Below, piece by piece: positions 55,661 through 63,429 of a stretch of DNA of 64,000 nucleotides. The stretch comes from an uncultured Clostridia bacterium (lineage in GTDB: Bacteria > Bacillota > Clostridia > Lachnospirales > CAG-274). Position 1 is the stretch's first letter, and each line of letters starts with the position of its first letter. The translations under genes were made by a program, and so were the position numbers. The notes below the pieces were generated by a model. It was not told where the DNA came from, ran no database searches, and saw only the letters and a program-made list of their open reading frames with translations. The DNA is taken from assembly GCA_944384235.1 (NCBI GenBank), contig CALWSP010000020.1:19033-83032 (forward strand). Reading direction: 5' to 3'.

Positions 55661-56299
55661 ATGAAAATAGCTTTAATTAATGAAAATAGTCAAGCTGCAA
55701 AGAATGAACTTATTTACTCAACTCTTAAAAGTGTTGTTGAACCAAAGGGGCACGAAGTTTTTAACTATGGTATGTATAGTGCTGAAGATGAAGCTCAATT
55801 AACTTATGTTCAATGTGGTATTTTATCTGCTATATTATTAAATTCTGGTGCTGCTGACTTTGTTATTACTGGTTGTGGTACTGGTGAGGGTGCTATGTTA
55901 GCTTGCAACTCTTTCCCAGGAGTTTTATGTGGACATATTGTAGACCCATCTGACGGATATATGTTTGCTCAGATTAACGATGGTAACTGTGCATCTTTCC
56001 CATTTGCTAAAGGTTTTGGTTGGGGTGCAGAGCTTAACTTAAAGTATACTTTTGAGCAGTTATTCTCTGGCGAAAGTGGACAAGGTTATCCAAGAGATAG
56101 AGTTATTCCTGAGCAAAGAAACAAGAAAATTCTTGACGAAGTTAAGAAAGTTACTCACACAGATATGTTACATATTTTAAAGAACATTGACCAAGAATTA
56201 TTAAAAGGTGCAGTTAGTGGCGAGAAGTTTAAGGAATATTTCTTTGCTAATTGCAAAGACGAAGCTATTGCTGAATACATTAAGTCAATTTTAGCATAA
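55661..56299 (+). CDS. RpiB/LacA/LacB-family sugar-phosphate isomerase
   Basis: 212 residues from ATG 55661, after GAAAGGTG. The N-terminal 150 residues have the RpiB/LacAB fold: MKIALINENSQ, GHEVFNYGMY and VITGCGTGEGAMLACNSFPG with the catalytic-type Cys in CGTGEG. The C-terminal 60 residues extend beyond classical RpiB (about 150) and match longer clostridial family members. Substrate (ribose 5-phosphate or another sugar phosphate) cannot be read from sequence. Codon choice and a good promoter suggest strong expression. Confidence 0.88.
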   Translation: MKIALINENSQAAKNELIYSTLKSVVEPKGHEVFNYGMYSAEDEAQLTYVQCGILSAILLNSGAADFVITGCGTGEGAMLACNSFPGVLCGHIVDPSDGYMFAQINDGNCASFPFAKGFGWGAELNLKYTFEQLFSGESGQGYPRDRVIPEQRNKKILDEVKKVTHTDMLHILKNIDQELLKGAVSGEKFKEYFFANCKDEAIAEYIKSILA

Positions 56300-56301
56300 A
56301 A

Positions 56302-56329
56302 AAAGCCCATTTTAATGGGCTTTTTTTAT
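56302..56329 (+). terminator. Terminator of the RpiB-like gene
   Basis: Stem AAAGCCCAT/ATGGGCTTT with a TTTA loop, followed by T. Confidence 0.88.
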
Positions 56330-56393
56330 TTTATTTGCTATTTATTACAAAAATCTTAACAAGATATTGTTAAAAATGACTAAAAAAATCTTA

Positions 56394-56422
56394 TTGACAA
56401 AAGTATTTTTGTGCGATATAAT
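56394..56422 (+). promoter_or_regulatory. Consensus promoter with no gene downstream
   Basis: TTGACA at 56394-56399, exactly 17 bases, TATAAT at 56417-56422. The next plus-strand gene is 4 kb away, so it must drive the short transcript described next. Confidence 0.8.
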
Positions 56423-56428
56423 GTAAGA

Positions 56429-56547
56429 GAAGAGAAGTTACATATATTTTATAGCAAATTATATGTTTTACAGGAATTTTGTTTGAGTAAAATGTATATT
56501 TTGCTAGTCGTAAGACAATAAAAAAAGAGCAGTGGGGCTCTTTTTTT
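56429..56547 (+). ncRNA. Candidate small RNA of about 120 bases
   Basis: Starts about seven bases after the consensus -10 box and ends in an intrinsic terminator. Its centre is a long hairpin: 56452-56471 pairs with 56487-56506 over 20 positions with two G-T pairs and one mismatch, and a 15-base loop containing AGGA. No reading frame above a few codons. No known family recognised: it is shorter than 6S RNA and lacks its open bubble. Sits between two convergent genes. Confidence 0.6.
56521..56547 (+). terminator. Terminator of the candidate small RNA
   Basis: AAAAAAGAGC pairs with GCTCTTTTTT around a six-base loop AGTGGG. Confidence 0.85.
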
Positions 56548-56560
56548 ATTGAGTATATAT

Positions 56561-56592
56561 AAAAATTAAAAAGCCTCCTAAAAAGGAGGCTT
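56561..56592 (-). terminator. leuS terminator
   Basis: Stem AAGCCTCCT/AGGAGGCTT; on the minus strand it is followed by TTTTTAATTTTT. Confidence 0.85.
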
Positions 56593-56596
56593 TGTT

Positions 56597-58999
56597 TTAT
56601 TTAACTACAATGTTACAAATTCTGCCAGGGACATAAATTTCTTTAACAATTGTGCCATTTATTTTGCTTTCAATAGCTTTTTTAGCTTCTGCTAAAACAT
56701 CATCTTTGCTTGTTTCAGCAGGAACGTCAATTGTTGCTCTAACTTTACCATTAACTTGAACAGCTATTGTGAGAACATCTTCTTTTAATTTTGATTCATC
56801 ATATTTTGGCCAAGTTGTTTTGAAAACAGACTCTTTATTGCCCATAATTTCCCATATTTCTTCTGCAATATGAGGGGCAAAAGGAGCAAGAAGAACAGCA
56901 AGAGTTTCTATTGTTTCCTTATCTACGCCACCTTCTTTTTTAGCAACATTAATGATGTTATTTGTGTATTCCATAAAGCCAGAAATAACAGTGTTAAGGC
57001 TTAACGCTTCAAGTCTATTTGTTATTTCATAAATAAGTTTATGTTTAGCTTTATCTAAGTTTTTAGTTGTTGGAATTAAGTTATCTTTATTTTCGTCAAC
57101 GAACTTCCAAACTTTATTTAAATATCTATAAACACCGTCAATACCAGTGTCGTCCCATTCTGAATCAACTTCAGGTGGGCCTATAAACAATTCGTACATT
57201 CTTAAAGAATCACAGCCATAGTTTTCAACTGTTTCGTCAGGGGATACAACATTACCTTTATTTTTACTCATTTTAAAGCCATCTTTTGTAATCATACCCT
57301 GATTGAAAAGCCTTAAAAATGGCTCTTCAAACTCTACTACGCCAATGTCATACAAGAATTTTGTATAAAATCTAGCATAAAGTAAGTGTAAAACAGCGTG
57401 TTCAATTCCACCTACATACATATCTACTGGCAACCACTTTTTAAGAGCCTCTTTACTAGCAAGCTCTTTATCGTTATGATTATCACAATATCTTAAGAAG
57501 TACCAAGAAGAACCTGCCCACTGTGGCATTGTGTTTGTTTCTCTTTTTGCTGGAGCACCACAACAAGGGCATTTAACATTTACCCATTCTTCAATGTCTG
57601 CAAGAGGGGATTCGCCGTTATCAGTTGGTTTGTAGCTATCTACTTTTGGGAGAATAACTGGCAAGTCTTTTTCTGGAACTGGAACTATGCCACACTTATC
57701 ACAGTGGATAAGAGGAATAGGCTCGCCCCAATATCTCTGTCTTGAGAACACCCAGTCACGAAGTTTATAATTAACAGTTTTTTTACCAAAGCCTTTTTCT
57801 TCCATATAGTCTGGAACTTTAGCTTTAGCTTCTTCGGACTTCATTCCGTTAAATTCGCCAGAGTTAATCATAATTCCTGATTCTGTATAAGCTTGAGTTA
57901 AATCTTCTTCTTGACCATCTTTACTGATTACTTGAATAATAGGGAGGTCAAACTTTTTAGCAAAGTCAAAATCTCTATCATCGTGGGCAGGAACACACAT
58001 TATTGCACCTGTGCCATAATCAGCCAAAACATAGTCTGAAACCCAAATTGGAGTTTTTGCTCCGTTTAACGGGTTAATACCATAAGCACCTGTGAAAACG
58101 CCAGTTTTTTCTTTGTTTGTCATTCTATCTACATTAGATTTTGTGCTTGCTTCAAAAATATATTTTTCAACAGCTTCTTTGTTTTCTGGAGTTGTGATTT
58201 CAGGGATTATGCTATGTTCAGGAGCTAAAACCATAAATGTTGCACCATAGAGAGTGTCTGGCCTAGTTGTGTAAACTTTTATGCTTTTATCTGTGTTTAA
58301 AACGTTAAAGTCAATTTCTGCACCGTAGCTTTTACCAATCCAATCGGACTGCATTTTTTTAACCTTTGCTGGCCAATCAAGCTTATCAAGGTCGTTTAAA
58401 AGCCTTTCAGCGTAGTTAGTTATTTTTAACATCCACTGTCTAAGATTTTTCTTAGTTACTTGAGAGCCACATCTTTCACAAACGCCGTTTGTTGACTCTT
58501 CGTTTGCAAGAACACATTTACAACTTGGACACCAGTTAAGAGGCATTTCTTTTTCGTAAGCTAAGCCATTTTTGAACATTTGAATAAAAATCCATTGAGT
58601 CCATTTATAGTAGCTTGGGTCAGTTGTGTTAATTTCTTTATCCCAATCATAAAGGGCAGAAATGTCATTAACCTGTCTTTTAATGTTATTAATTGATTTT
58701 TGTGTTGCATCAGCAGGGTGAGTTCCTGTTTTGATTGCATAGTTTTCAGCAGGCAAGCCAAATGCGTCCCAGCCCATTGGGTGTAAAATTTCGTAGCCTT
58801 GTAAAAGTTTATATCTACTTACAACATCTGACAACACATAGCCTCTCCAATGGCCAACATGAAGGCCGTTACCAGAAGGGTAAGGGAACATATCAAGGCA
58901 GTAATATTTTGGTTTATCTGTGTTAGAGGGATTTACTGGGGTTTTAGCCCATCTAGCACGCCATTTTTTTTCGATTTCTTTATAATTATACTTGCTCAT
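56597..58999 (-). CDS. leuS: Leucyl-tRNA synthetase
   Basis: 800 residues, class I synthetase. HIGH-type motif in PYPSGNGLHVGHWRGY (about 39-54), zinc-binding Cys set CPSCKC ... CERCG (about 160-180), editing domain with TTRPDTLYGATFMVLAPEH (about 248-266), second zinc region CDKCG ... CPCCG, the KMSK signature as FKMSKNKGNVVSP (about 577-589, Asn in place of the second Ser) and the C-terminal domain. Length is normal. The 220-base upstream gap contains no T-box leader. Confidence 0.96.
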   Translation of the reverse strand: MSKYNYKEIEKKWRARWAKTPVNPSNTDKPKYYCLDMFPYPSGNGLHVGHWRGYVLSDVVSRYKLLQGYEILHPMGWDAFGLPAENYAIKTGTHPADATQKSINNIKRQVNDISALYDWDKEINTTDPSYYKWTQWIFIQMFKNGLAYEKEMPLNWCPSCKCVLANEESTNGVCERCGSQVTKKNLRQWMLKITNYAERLLNDLDKLDWPAKVKKMQSDWIGKSYGAEIDFNVLNTDKSIKVYTTRPDTLYGATFMVLAPEHSIIPEITTPENKEAVEKYIFEASTKSNVDRMTNKEKTGVFTGAYGINPLNGAKTPIWVSDYVLADYGTGAIMCVPAHDDRDFDFAKKFDLPIIQVISKDGQEEDLTQAYTESGIMINSGEFNGMKSEEAKAKVPDYMEEKGFGKKTVNYKLRDWVFSRQRYWGEPIPLIHCDKCGIVPVPEKDLPVILPKVDSYKPTDNGESPLADIEEWVNVKCPCCGAPAKRETNTMPQWAGSSWYFLRYCDNHNDKELASKEALKKWLPVDMYVGGIEHAVLHLLYARFYTKFLYDIGVVEFEEPFLRLFNQGMITKDGFKMSKNKGNVVSPDETVENYGCDSLRMYELFIGPPEVDSEWDDTGIDGVYRYLNKVWKFVDENKDNLIPTTKNLDKAKHKLIYEITNRLEALSLNTVISGFMEYTNNIINVAKKEGGVDKETIETLAVLLAPFAPHIAEEIWEIMGNKESVFKTTWPKYDESKLKEDVLTIAVQVNGKVRATIDVPAETSKDDVLAEAKKAIESKINGTIVKEIYVPGRICNIVVK

Positions 59000-59090
59000 A
59001 AATAAAACCTCATTTTGAAACTTATTTTTATTTAAATATGTAGAATATAAATGGTTTTTTATTAAATTCTATATATCTTTATTAATGAAT

Positions 59091-59119
59091 ATTATACAAC
59101 TATAACAAACAAAATTCAA
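59091..59119 (-). promoter_or_regulatory. leuS promoter
   Basis: Minus strand TTGAAT (59119-59114), 17 bases, TATAAT (59096-59091); leader about 85 bases. A hairpin TGATATGAGCA/TGCCCATATCA at 59133-59170 may mark the end of the upstream minus-strand genes but lacks a good T tract. Confidence 0.65.
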
Positions 59120-59220
59120 GTATTATTTTAATTGATATGAGCAATAAAAATAATATTTATGCCCATATCAAAATAAAAAAAGAATTGTTTAAATGTTATA
59201 AGTAAAAAGTTAATTTACAG

Positions 59221-59865
59221 TTATTTTAAAAATTCTCTAAAAACTTTTAGTGTGTTTTCTGTATATTCATTTGGCATAGGAACAAAGCTAAGGTAACAAT
59301 CTTTATCTTTATAGATATTATATTCGTTTAAAAGTTTAGAACCTTTTATGTTTACAGCCATAGGTGTTTTTTCGTTGCTATAAGGGTCGATAGCATATAA
59401 AATTTTATTTTGGCTTTCTAGGCTAGATATTTCTTCTTTAGTTAAATATTCATCAAGCCTAGAAACATAGCCAGAGTTTATAAAAGAGTTTGTGTTATCT
59501 AAGTCTGTAAAAATAAGATTAAACTGTGATGAATAGATATAGGTGTCAAATTTTTGATTTAAGTTTACTTCTGTTAGAGGGTCGCTATCGTCTGTATAAA
59601 AACTTTGAATTTCTATTGTAGATTTAGTAGGGTCTAAATTGAACTTATTATTTAGCTCGTTAGTTATTTCATCAATTTGGCTAATAGGTAGATGATAGTT
59701 ATAGACAGCAAGACCGCAGAACAAATTTGGGTGTGGTTTTATAAAAATATTATAAAAAATTGAAATAAAACTTATTATTAAAATTGTTCCTATTATTATT
59801 GTGTGACGATAATATTCCCAAATATGTTCTATTTTTTCTTTTGTGTTTAAGTCTTTATAAGTCAT
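59221..59865 (-). CDS. Hypothetical single-pass membrane protein
   Basis: 214 residues. Cytosolic N terminus (MTYKDLNTKEKIEHIWEYYRH), one membrane helix (about 22-42), then an outside domain of about 170 residues with SNLIFTDLDNT-like and SRLDEYLTKEE segments reminiscent of solute-binding proteins. Short membrane proteins with the (L)STKEKI-W-YY start are common in Lachnospiraceae, function unknown. One base after the DUF6062-like gene, so both form an operon. Confidence 0.68.
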   Translation of the reverse strand: MTYKDLNTKEKIEHIWEYYRHTIIIGTILIISFISIFYNIFIKPHPNLFCGLAVYNYHLPISQIDEITNELNNKFNLDPTKSTIEIQSFYTDDSDPLTEVNLNQKFDTYIYSSQFNLIFTDLDNTNSFINSGYVSRLDEYLTKEEISSLESQNKILYAIDPYSNEKTPMAVNIKGSKLLNEYNIYKDKDCYLSFVPMPNEYTENTLKVFREFLK

Positions 59866-59866
59866 A

Positions 59867-60595
59867 TTATTCCTCCACTTTAGTTGATGATAGTTTTAAA
59901 ATGGCTCTTGGCAGGGCATCTTTTGCTGTTCCCCAAGGAACATCTTTATAGTTATGGTCAAATTTATTTGTGAAGTGGTCAACCTCATTTTCAAGCCTTT
60001 TAAGATTTTCAAGTTCAAGAGGGACTATTATATCTATAAAATTTTCATAATCTTTTGTGTTTAGCTTTTTTTCTGCTGCTTGAATTAAGAGGGCAAAATG
60101 GTCTAAGCAAAAACCCTTTGAAGCCTTTACTTTTTCTTTTATTTCGTCGTCTTTTTTCCACATATAGAAAAATGTGTCTAAATATCTATTAAAATTTGAA
60201 TTTATCCTGTTGCAAATATAGCAAGAATTTGATATATTATTAAGATAGGAAATTGTTTTATTTTCCAAATTTGAATTTTTTGAAAATAAAGATTTTTTGT
60301 GCTTTGTTTTTAAATCCTTACAGAGTGTATTTAAATCATAATTTATTTTTTGCAAATGAGTATGAAGCATAAGAGCTACACCAAGCCTATTTTGCTCACC
60401 ATACATCATTTCATAGTGTTTACTACAAAAGCCAGTTTTGTTGGTTTCCATTCTAATATCGTCTTCCATATATGATGCTCCAAGCATATAATCTAGAGCG
60501 TCTTTTTCTAGCGTGTTATACATATTACAAAATGGACATTCACCACCTTGTTCAAAGCCTTCGTTAACTGGTATTGTATAAATTTGTTCTTTCAT
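59867..60595 (-). CDS. DUF6062-like Cys-rich protein
   Basis: 242 residues. Cys pairs in GECPFCNMYNTL (about 17-28), TGFCSKHYEMMYG (about 54-66), SCYICNR (about 122-128) and KGFCLDHFALL (about 164-174) give two repeated CxxC ... CxxH sets, probably zinc or cofactor binding. This layout fits DUF6062 proteins of Clostridia. GAGGTGA ribosome-binding site. Function unknown. Confidence 0.75.
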   Translation of the reverse strand: MKEQIYTIPVNEGFEQGGECPFCNMYNTLEKDALDYMLGASYMEDDIRMETNKTGFCSKHYEMMYGEQNRLGVALMLHTHLQKINYDLNTLCKDLKTKHKKSLFSKNSNLENKTISYLNNISNSCYICNRINSNFNRYLDTFFYMWKKDDEIKEKVKASKGFCLDHFALLIQAAEKKLNTKDYENFIDIIVPLELENLKRLENEVDHFTNKFDHNYKDVPWGTAKDALPRAILKLSSTKVEE

Positions 60596-60653
60596 AAAAT
60601 CACCTCTTATGTGATTTTAGCACAAAAAAAGAAAAAAGGAAAGGGTTATTATA

Positions 60654-61541
60654 ATGATATATTATGAAATTTGTATGCAATCTTACGAAGAAGATGGTAA
60701 GGTTATATTAGAAAATGTTTCAAATTTTAACATAAAGGAAATTTTAGAGTGTGGTCAATGTTTTAGGTTTGAAAAAATTGACGAGTTAGAGTACAGAATA
60801 GTTGCTATGGGAAAGGTTTTAAACATTAAGCAGGAAATGAACAGAGTTGAGCTTTACCCTTGTAGTATGAAAGAATACGAAGAAATTTGGTACAACTATT
60901 TTGATATGGATATTAATTACACTGCTGTTAAAAATATTATTTCAAAAGACGATATTATTATGAAAAAAGCTATTGAATTTGCTGGTGGTATTAGAATTTT
61001 GAACCAAGACCCTTATGAATGTCTTTTAAGTTTTATAATTTCTCAAAACAACAACATTCCTAGAATAAAGGGAATTATTGCAAATTTATCTCAAAAATAT
61101 GGCAACCAAGAGCAAGGCGAGTTTTTATTTCCAACTTTAGAGCAATTAAAAGATGTTACAGAAGAAGATTTAAAAGAGCTAAAGGTGGGCTTTAGAGCCA
61201 AGTATATTAAAGACTGTATAGACAAGTTATATAGTGGTGAGGTTAGTTTAAAAGATATAGACAGTTTAAGCACAAGCGAGCTATTAAAAAGGCTTTTAAC
61301 TATTAAGGGTGTTGGGCAGAAAGTTGCCGATTGTTCTATGCTTTTCTCTATGAAAAGGAGAGAGGTTTTTCCAACTGATGTTTGGGTTAAAAGAGTTATG
61401 GAACAGTTATATTTTAACGGGGAAGAAACAAATATTAAAGAAATTCACAAGTTTGCTAAAGAAAAATGGGGAGATTTAGCTGGTTATGCTCAGCAGTATC
61501 TTTTCTATTATGCAAGAAGTATGAAAATTGGTGTTAAATAA
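60654..61541 (+). CDS. 8-oxoguanine DNA glycosylase (OGG1 family)
   Basis: 295 residues. N-terminal OGG domain (ILECGQCFRFEKID, about 29-42), then a helix-hairpin-helix glycosylase: CLLSFIISQNNNIPRI (about 123-138), IKGVGQKVADC (about 219-229) with the catalytic-type Lys, and FPTDVWVKR (about 240-248) with the catalytic Asp. Removes 8-oxoguanine from DNA. AAAGGAAAGGG precedes the ATG at 60654; a shorter start at 60675 is possible. Divergent from the DUF6062-like gene. Confidence 0.92.
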   Translation: MIYYEICMQSYEEDGKVILENVSNFNIKEILECGQCFRFEKIDELEYRIVAMGKVLNIKQEMNRVELYPCSMKEYEEIWYNYFDMDINYTAVKNIISKDDIIMKKAIEFAGGIRILNQDPYECLLSFIISQNNNIPRIKGIIANLSQKYGNQEQGEFLFPTLEQLKDVTEEDLKELKVGFRAKYIKDCIDKLYSGEVSLKDIDSLSTSELLKRLLTIKGVGQKVADCSMLFSMKRREVFPTDVWVKRVMEQLYFNGEETNIKEIHKFAKEKWGDLAGYAQQYLFYYARSMKIGVK

Positions 61542-61569
61542 AAAGGTAGATTAAAACTATTTTTTAAAG

Positions 61570-61598
61570 ACGAGGTATTTTATATACCTCGTTTTTTT
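61570..61598 (+). terminator. Terminator of the glycosylase gene
   Basis: Stem ACGAGGTA/TACCTCGT, seven-base loop, seven T. Confidence 0.88.
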
Positions 61599-61659
61599 GT
61601 GAAAAGAAAAGCAAATTTGACATTTATAAAGACAATTTTAAATTTTTATATAATAAAAC

Positions 61660-61688
61660 TTGATTTTTATGGGAAAAGAATTTATAAT
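61660..61688 (+). promoter_or_regulatory. Probable promoter of the SLH gene
   Basis: TTGATT at 61660-61665, 17-base spacer, TATAAT at 61683-61688. A TTGACA at 61617 has no matching -10 box. Confidence 0.55.
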
Positions 61689-61768
61689 TGAAACATATTG
61701 TTATAAAAATTTTAATTTATATAGTTTATAAATTAAAAAAATTATGTTAAAGAGAAAGGAAAAGGAAA

Positions 61769-62983
61769 ATGAAAAGGAAATTAGTGTTAAAGAACTTAGC
61801 GATATGTACAGGTTTATCATTAACGATGATAATAAGTTGTATAGGAGGGTTACCGATGTTTAACAGTTCGGTAATGGCAGCGACAAATTTTAGAGATGAC
61901 GGAGCTATAAGGGAGTATGCAAGGGAGGCAATAGAGGAGTTAATAGCGACAGGTGGAATAAAGGGGTACGAGGACAACACGTTTAGACCGCAAGGGAATT
62001 TAACGCATTTAGAGGCGATATCGATGATAGCAAGTAGTATAGACCCAACGGGAGAGAAGAGCGAGGCGTATAGGGAGAAGAAAGGCGAGAAAGATGTAAT
62101 AGATAGGAGAGATTTTTGGGACAGTGTATCAGATGTAGATATAAGGAGTATATGGGGAGGAAAAGGAGAGAAGTTAATTAGTTTAGTGCCACAAGCTTTA
62201 GCAACGCCAGGGAACTATAACGAAAGTATAACAAGGAAAGAGTTTGCTGAGATGGTAGTGTGGTTAAGTGAGAAGACGTTAGGATATGAGGAGTTTAAAA
62301 TAGACGAGGAGGTATATGATATATATGGAATAGGGATAGGAGAGGAAGCAGCGAAGTTATGTAGTGCAGGGATAATGACAGGAGTTAGAGAAAGGGATAG
62401 ATATGATTTTAAAGGGAATGAGGATTTAACGAGGGAGCAAGCAGCGACAATAGTGCATAGGTTAATAAACAAAGGTAAGAGGGAGAGTTTAGACAAGAGT
62501 GTGTTAGAGGCAAGACCAGTGGTAGAGCCTATGGAATATAACTTAAACGACCCAAGCAGAAGGAGAGCGGTAGCAGGGGATAAAGTTATGGTAAATGGGA
62601 AAGAGATAGTGGTAGAGGAGAAGTATGGAGTTGTAGGGGCAGACCAGCCAATAGCTCTTGACTTAGGTATTGTGTTTGACACTTCTCAAGTAGGAGACGT
62701 ACCAGAAAGATTTCGTACAGTTAAAGACCATACAAGCTGTTGGGTACCACAAGAAACTGGTAGTGTAAGAGAAGATTCTTACAAAATCAACCCAGAAACA
62801 GGGGAGGGTCACTTCTCTAGTGAGTGGGATAAGATAATCTATGGTTTAATTGATTCAATACCAAACCCAGAGATAGGAAAAACATATACAGTAGGATTAG
62901 GTGGTTGGTGCAAGGTTACATTTACTGAGAGTGTAGATGGAACTCCAGGGGGTTATATGTCAGAAAACCCAGATTGGCTTTAA
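61769..62983 (+). CDS. Secreted S-layer homology protein with mosaic codon use
   Basis: 404 residues. Signal peptide (about 1-37, cut after VMA), then three SLH units: about 40-90 (EAIEELIATGGIKGYEDNTF), about 115-170 and about 177-233 (KLCSAGIMTG; LTREQAATIVHRLI), which should bind the secondary cell-wall polymer. A C-terminal domain (about 294-404) has no recognised fold. Codons in the first 290 positions favour ATA, AGG, GAG, GCG and ACG; from about base 62650 they switch to the ATT/ACT/GAA/CTT style of other genes. AAAGGAAAAGG ribosome-binding site. The split suggests a chimera or a recombined module. Confidence 0.88.
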   Translation: MKRKLVLKNLAICTGLSLTMIISCIGGLPMFNSSVMAATNFRDDGAIREYAREAIEELIATGGIKGYEDNTFRPQGNLTHLEAISMIASSIDPTGEKSEAYREKKGEKDVIDRRDFWDSVSDVDIRSIWGGKGEKLISLVPQALATPGNYNESITRKEFAEMVVWLSEKTLGYEEFKIDEEVYDIYGIGIGEEAAKLCSAGIMTGVRERDRYDFKGNEDLTREQAATIVHRLINKGKRESLDKSVLEARPVVEPMEYNLNDPSRRRAVAGDKVMVNGKEIVVEEKYGVVGADQPIALDLGIVFDTSQVGDVPERFRTVKDHTSCWVPQETGSVREDSYKINPETGEGHFSSEWDKIIYGLIDSIPNPEIGKTYTVGLGGWCKVTFTESVDGTPGGYMSENPDWL

Positions 62984-63429
62984 TTAAATATTTAATTTTA
63001 AACCTTTGAGAGCAACTTAACGTTGCTCTTTTTTTATTTATTAAGGTTTTATTAAATTAGTAAAAAAGAGATGTAATTTTAAAAAATTTTGCAGGCATTA
63101 CTTGTATATATATGTAAGGAAAAAAATATAAGAGGTAAAACTTTATTATTTAGTGTGAGGAAGAATGAAAAAAGCTGTTTATATGAGGGTTTATAGAGGT
63201 TTTAAGAGGAGTTTAGAAAGTTTTAGTTTTTGAGAGGTTTAGAGGCATCAAGTTATATATGTTTAGAGAGGTTTATTTTAGAAATAGATAGAAGTTGAAA
63301 AAGTTAAGAAAGAAGAGGGGAAAGAAGATGTTTATTATTAAAAAGATTTTAAGTTTAGAGAGATAGGTTTTTTAGTTTAACATTTGTTTTTAAGAGAAAT
63401 TTTAAAGATATTAGAAAGGAGAGAAAAAA
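62984..63429 (+). other. Gene-poor stretch with a nearly C-free leader
   Basis: 446 bases between the SLH gene and the next secreted-protein gene. After the terminator near 63009, bases about 63110-63429 are almost free of C on this strand (only a handful) but rich in G and A, with recurring GAGGTTTA, TTTAGAG and AGAGG words. A 22-codon frame, MKKAVYMRVYRGFKRSLESF plus two residues, at 63165-63233 has a weak ribosome site. No tRNA, riboswitch or clear promoter seen. It may be a long leader of the gene at 63430. Confidence 0.5.
63009..63035 (+). terminator. Terminator of the SLH gene
   Basis: Stem AGAGCAAC/GTTGCTCT with a five-base loop and seven-T tract. Confidence 0.88.

Noticed and set aside
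56429..56547. 6S RNA
   Set aside because: About 120 bases is too short, and the closed 20-position hairpin lacks the large central bubble.
56597..58999. Suspected defect in leuS because of KMSKN
   Set aside because: Asn at that place is a tolerated variant and all other motifs and the length are normal.
59000..59220. T-box leader upstream of leuS
   Set aside because: No T-box consensus (AGGGTGGnACCGCG) or long structured leader; only about 85 bases separate promoter and start.
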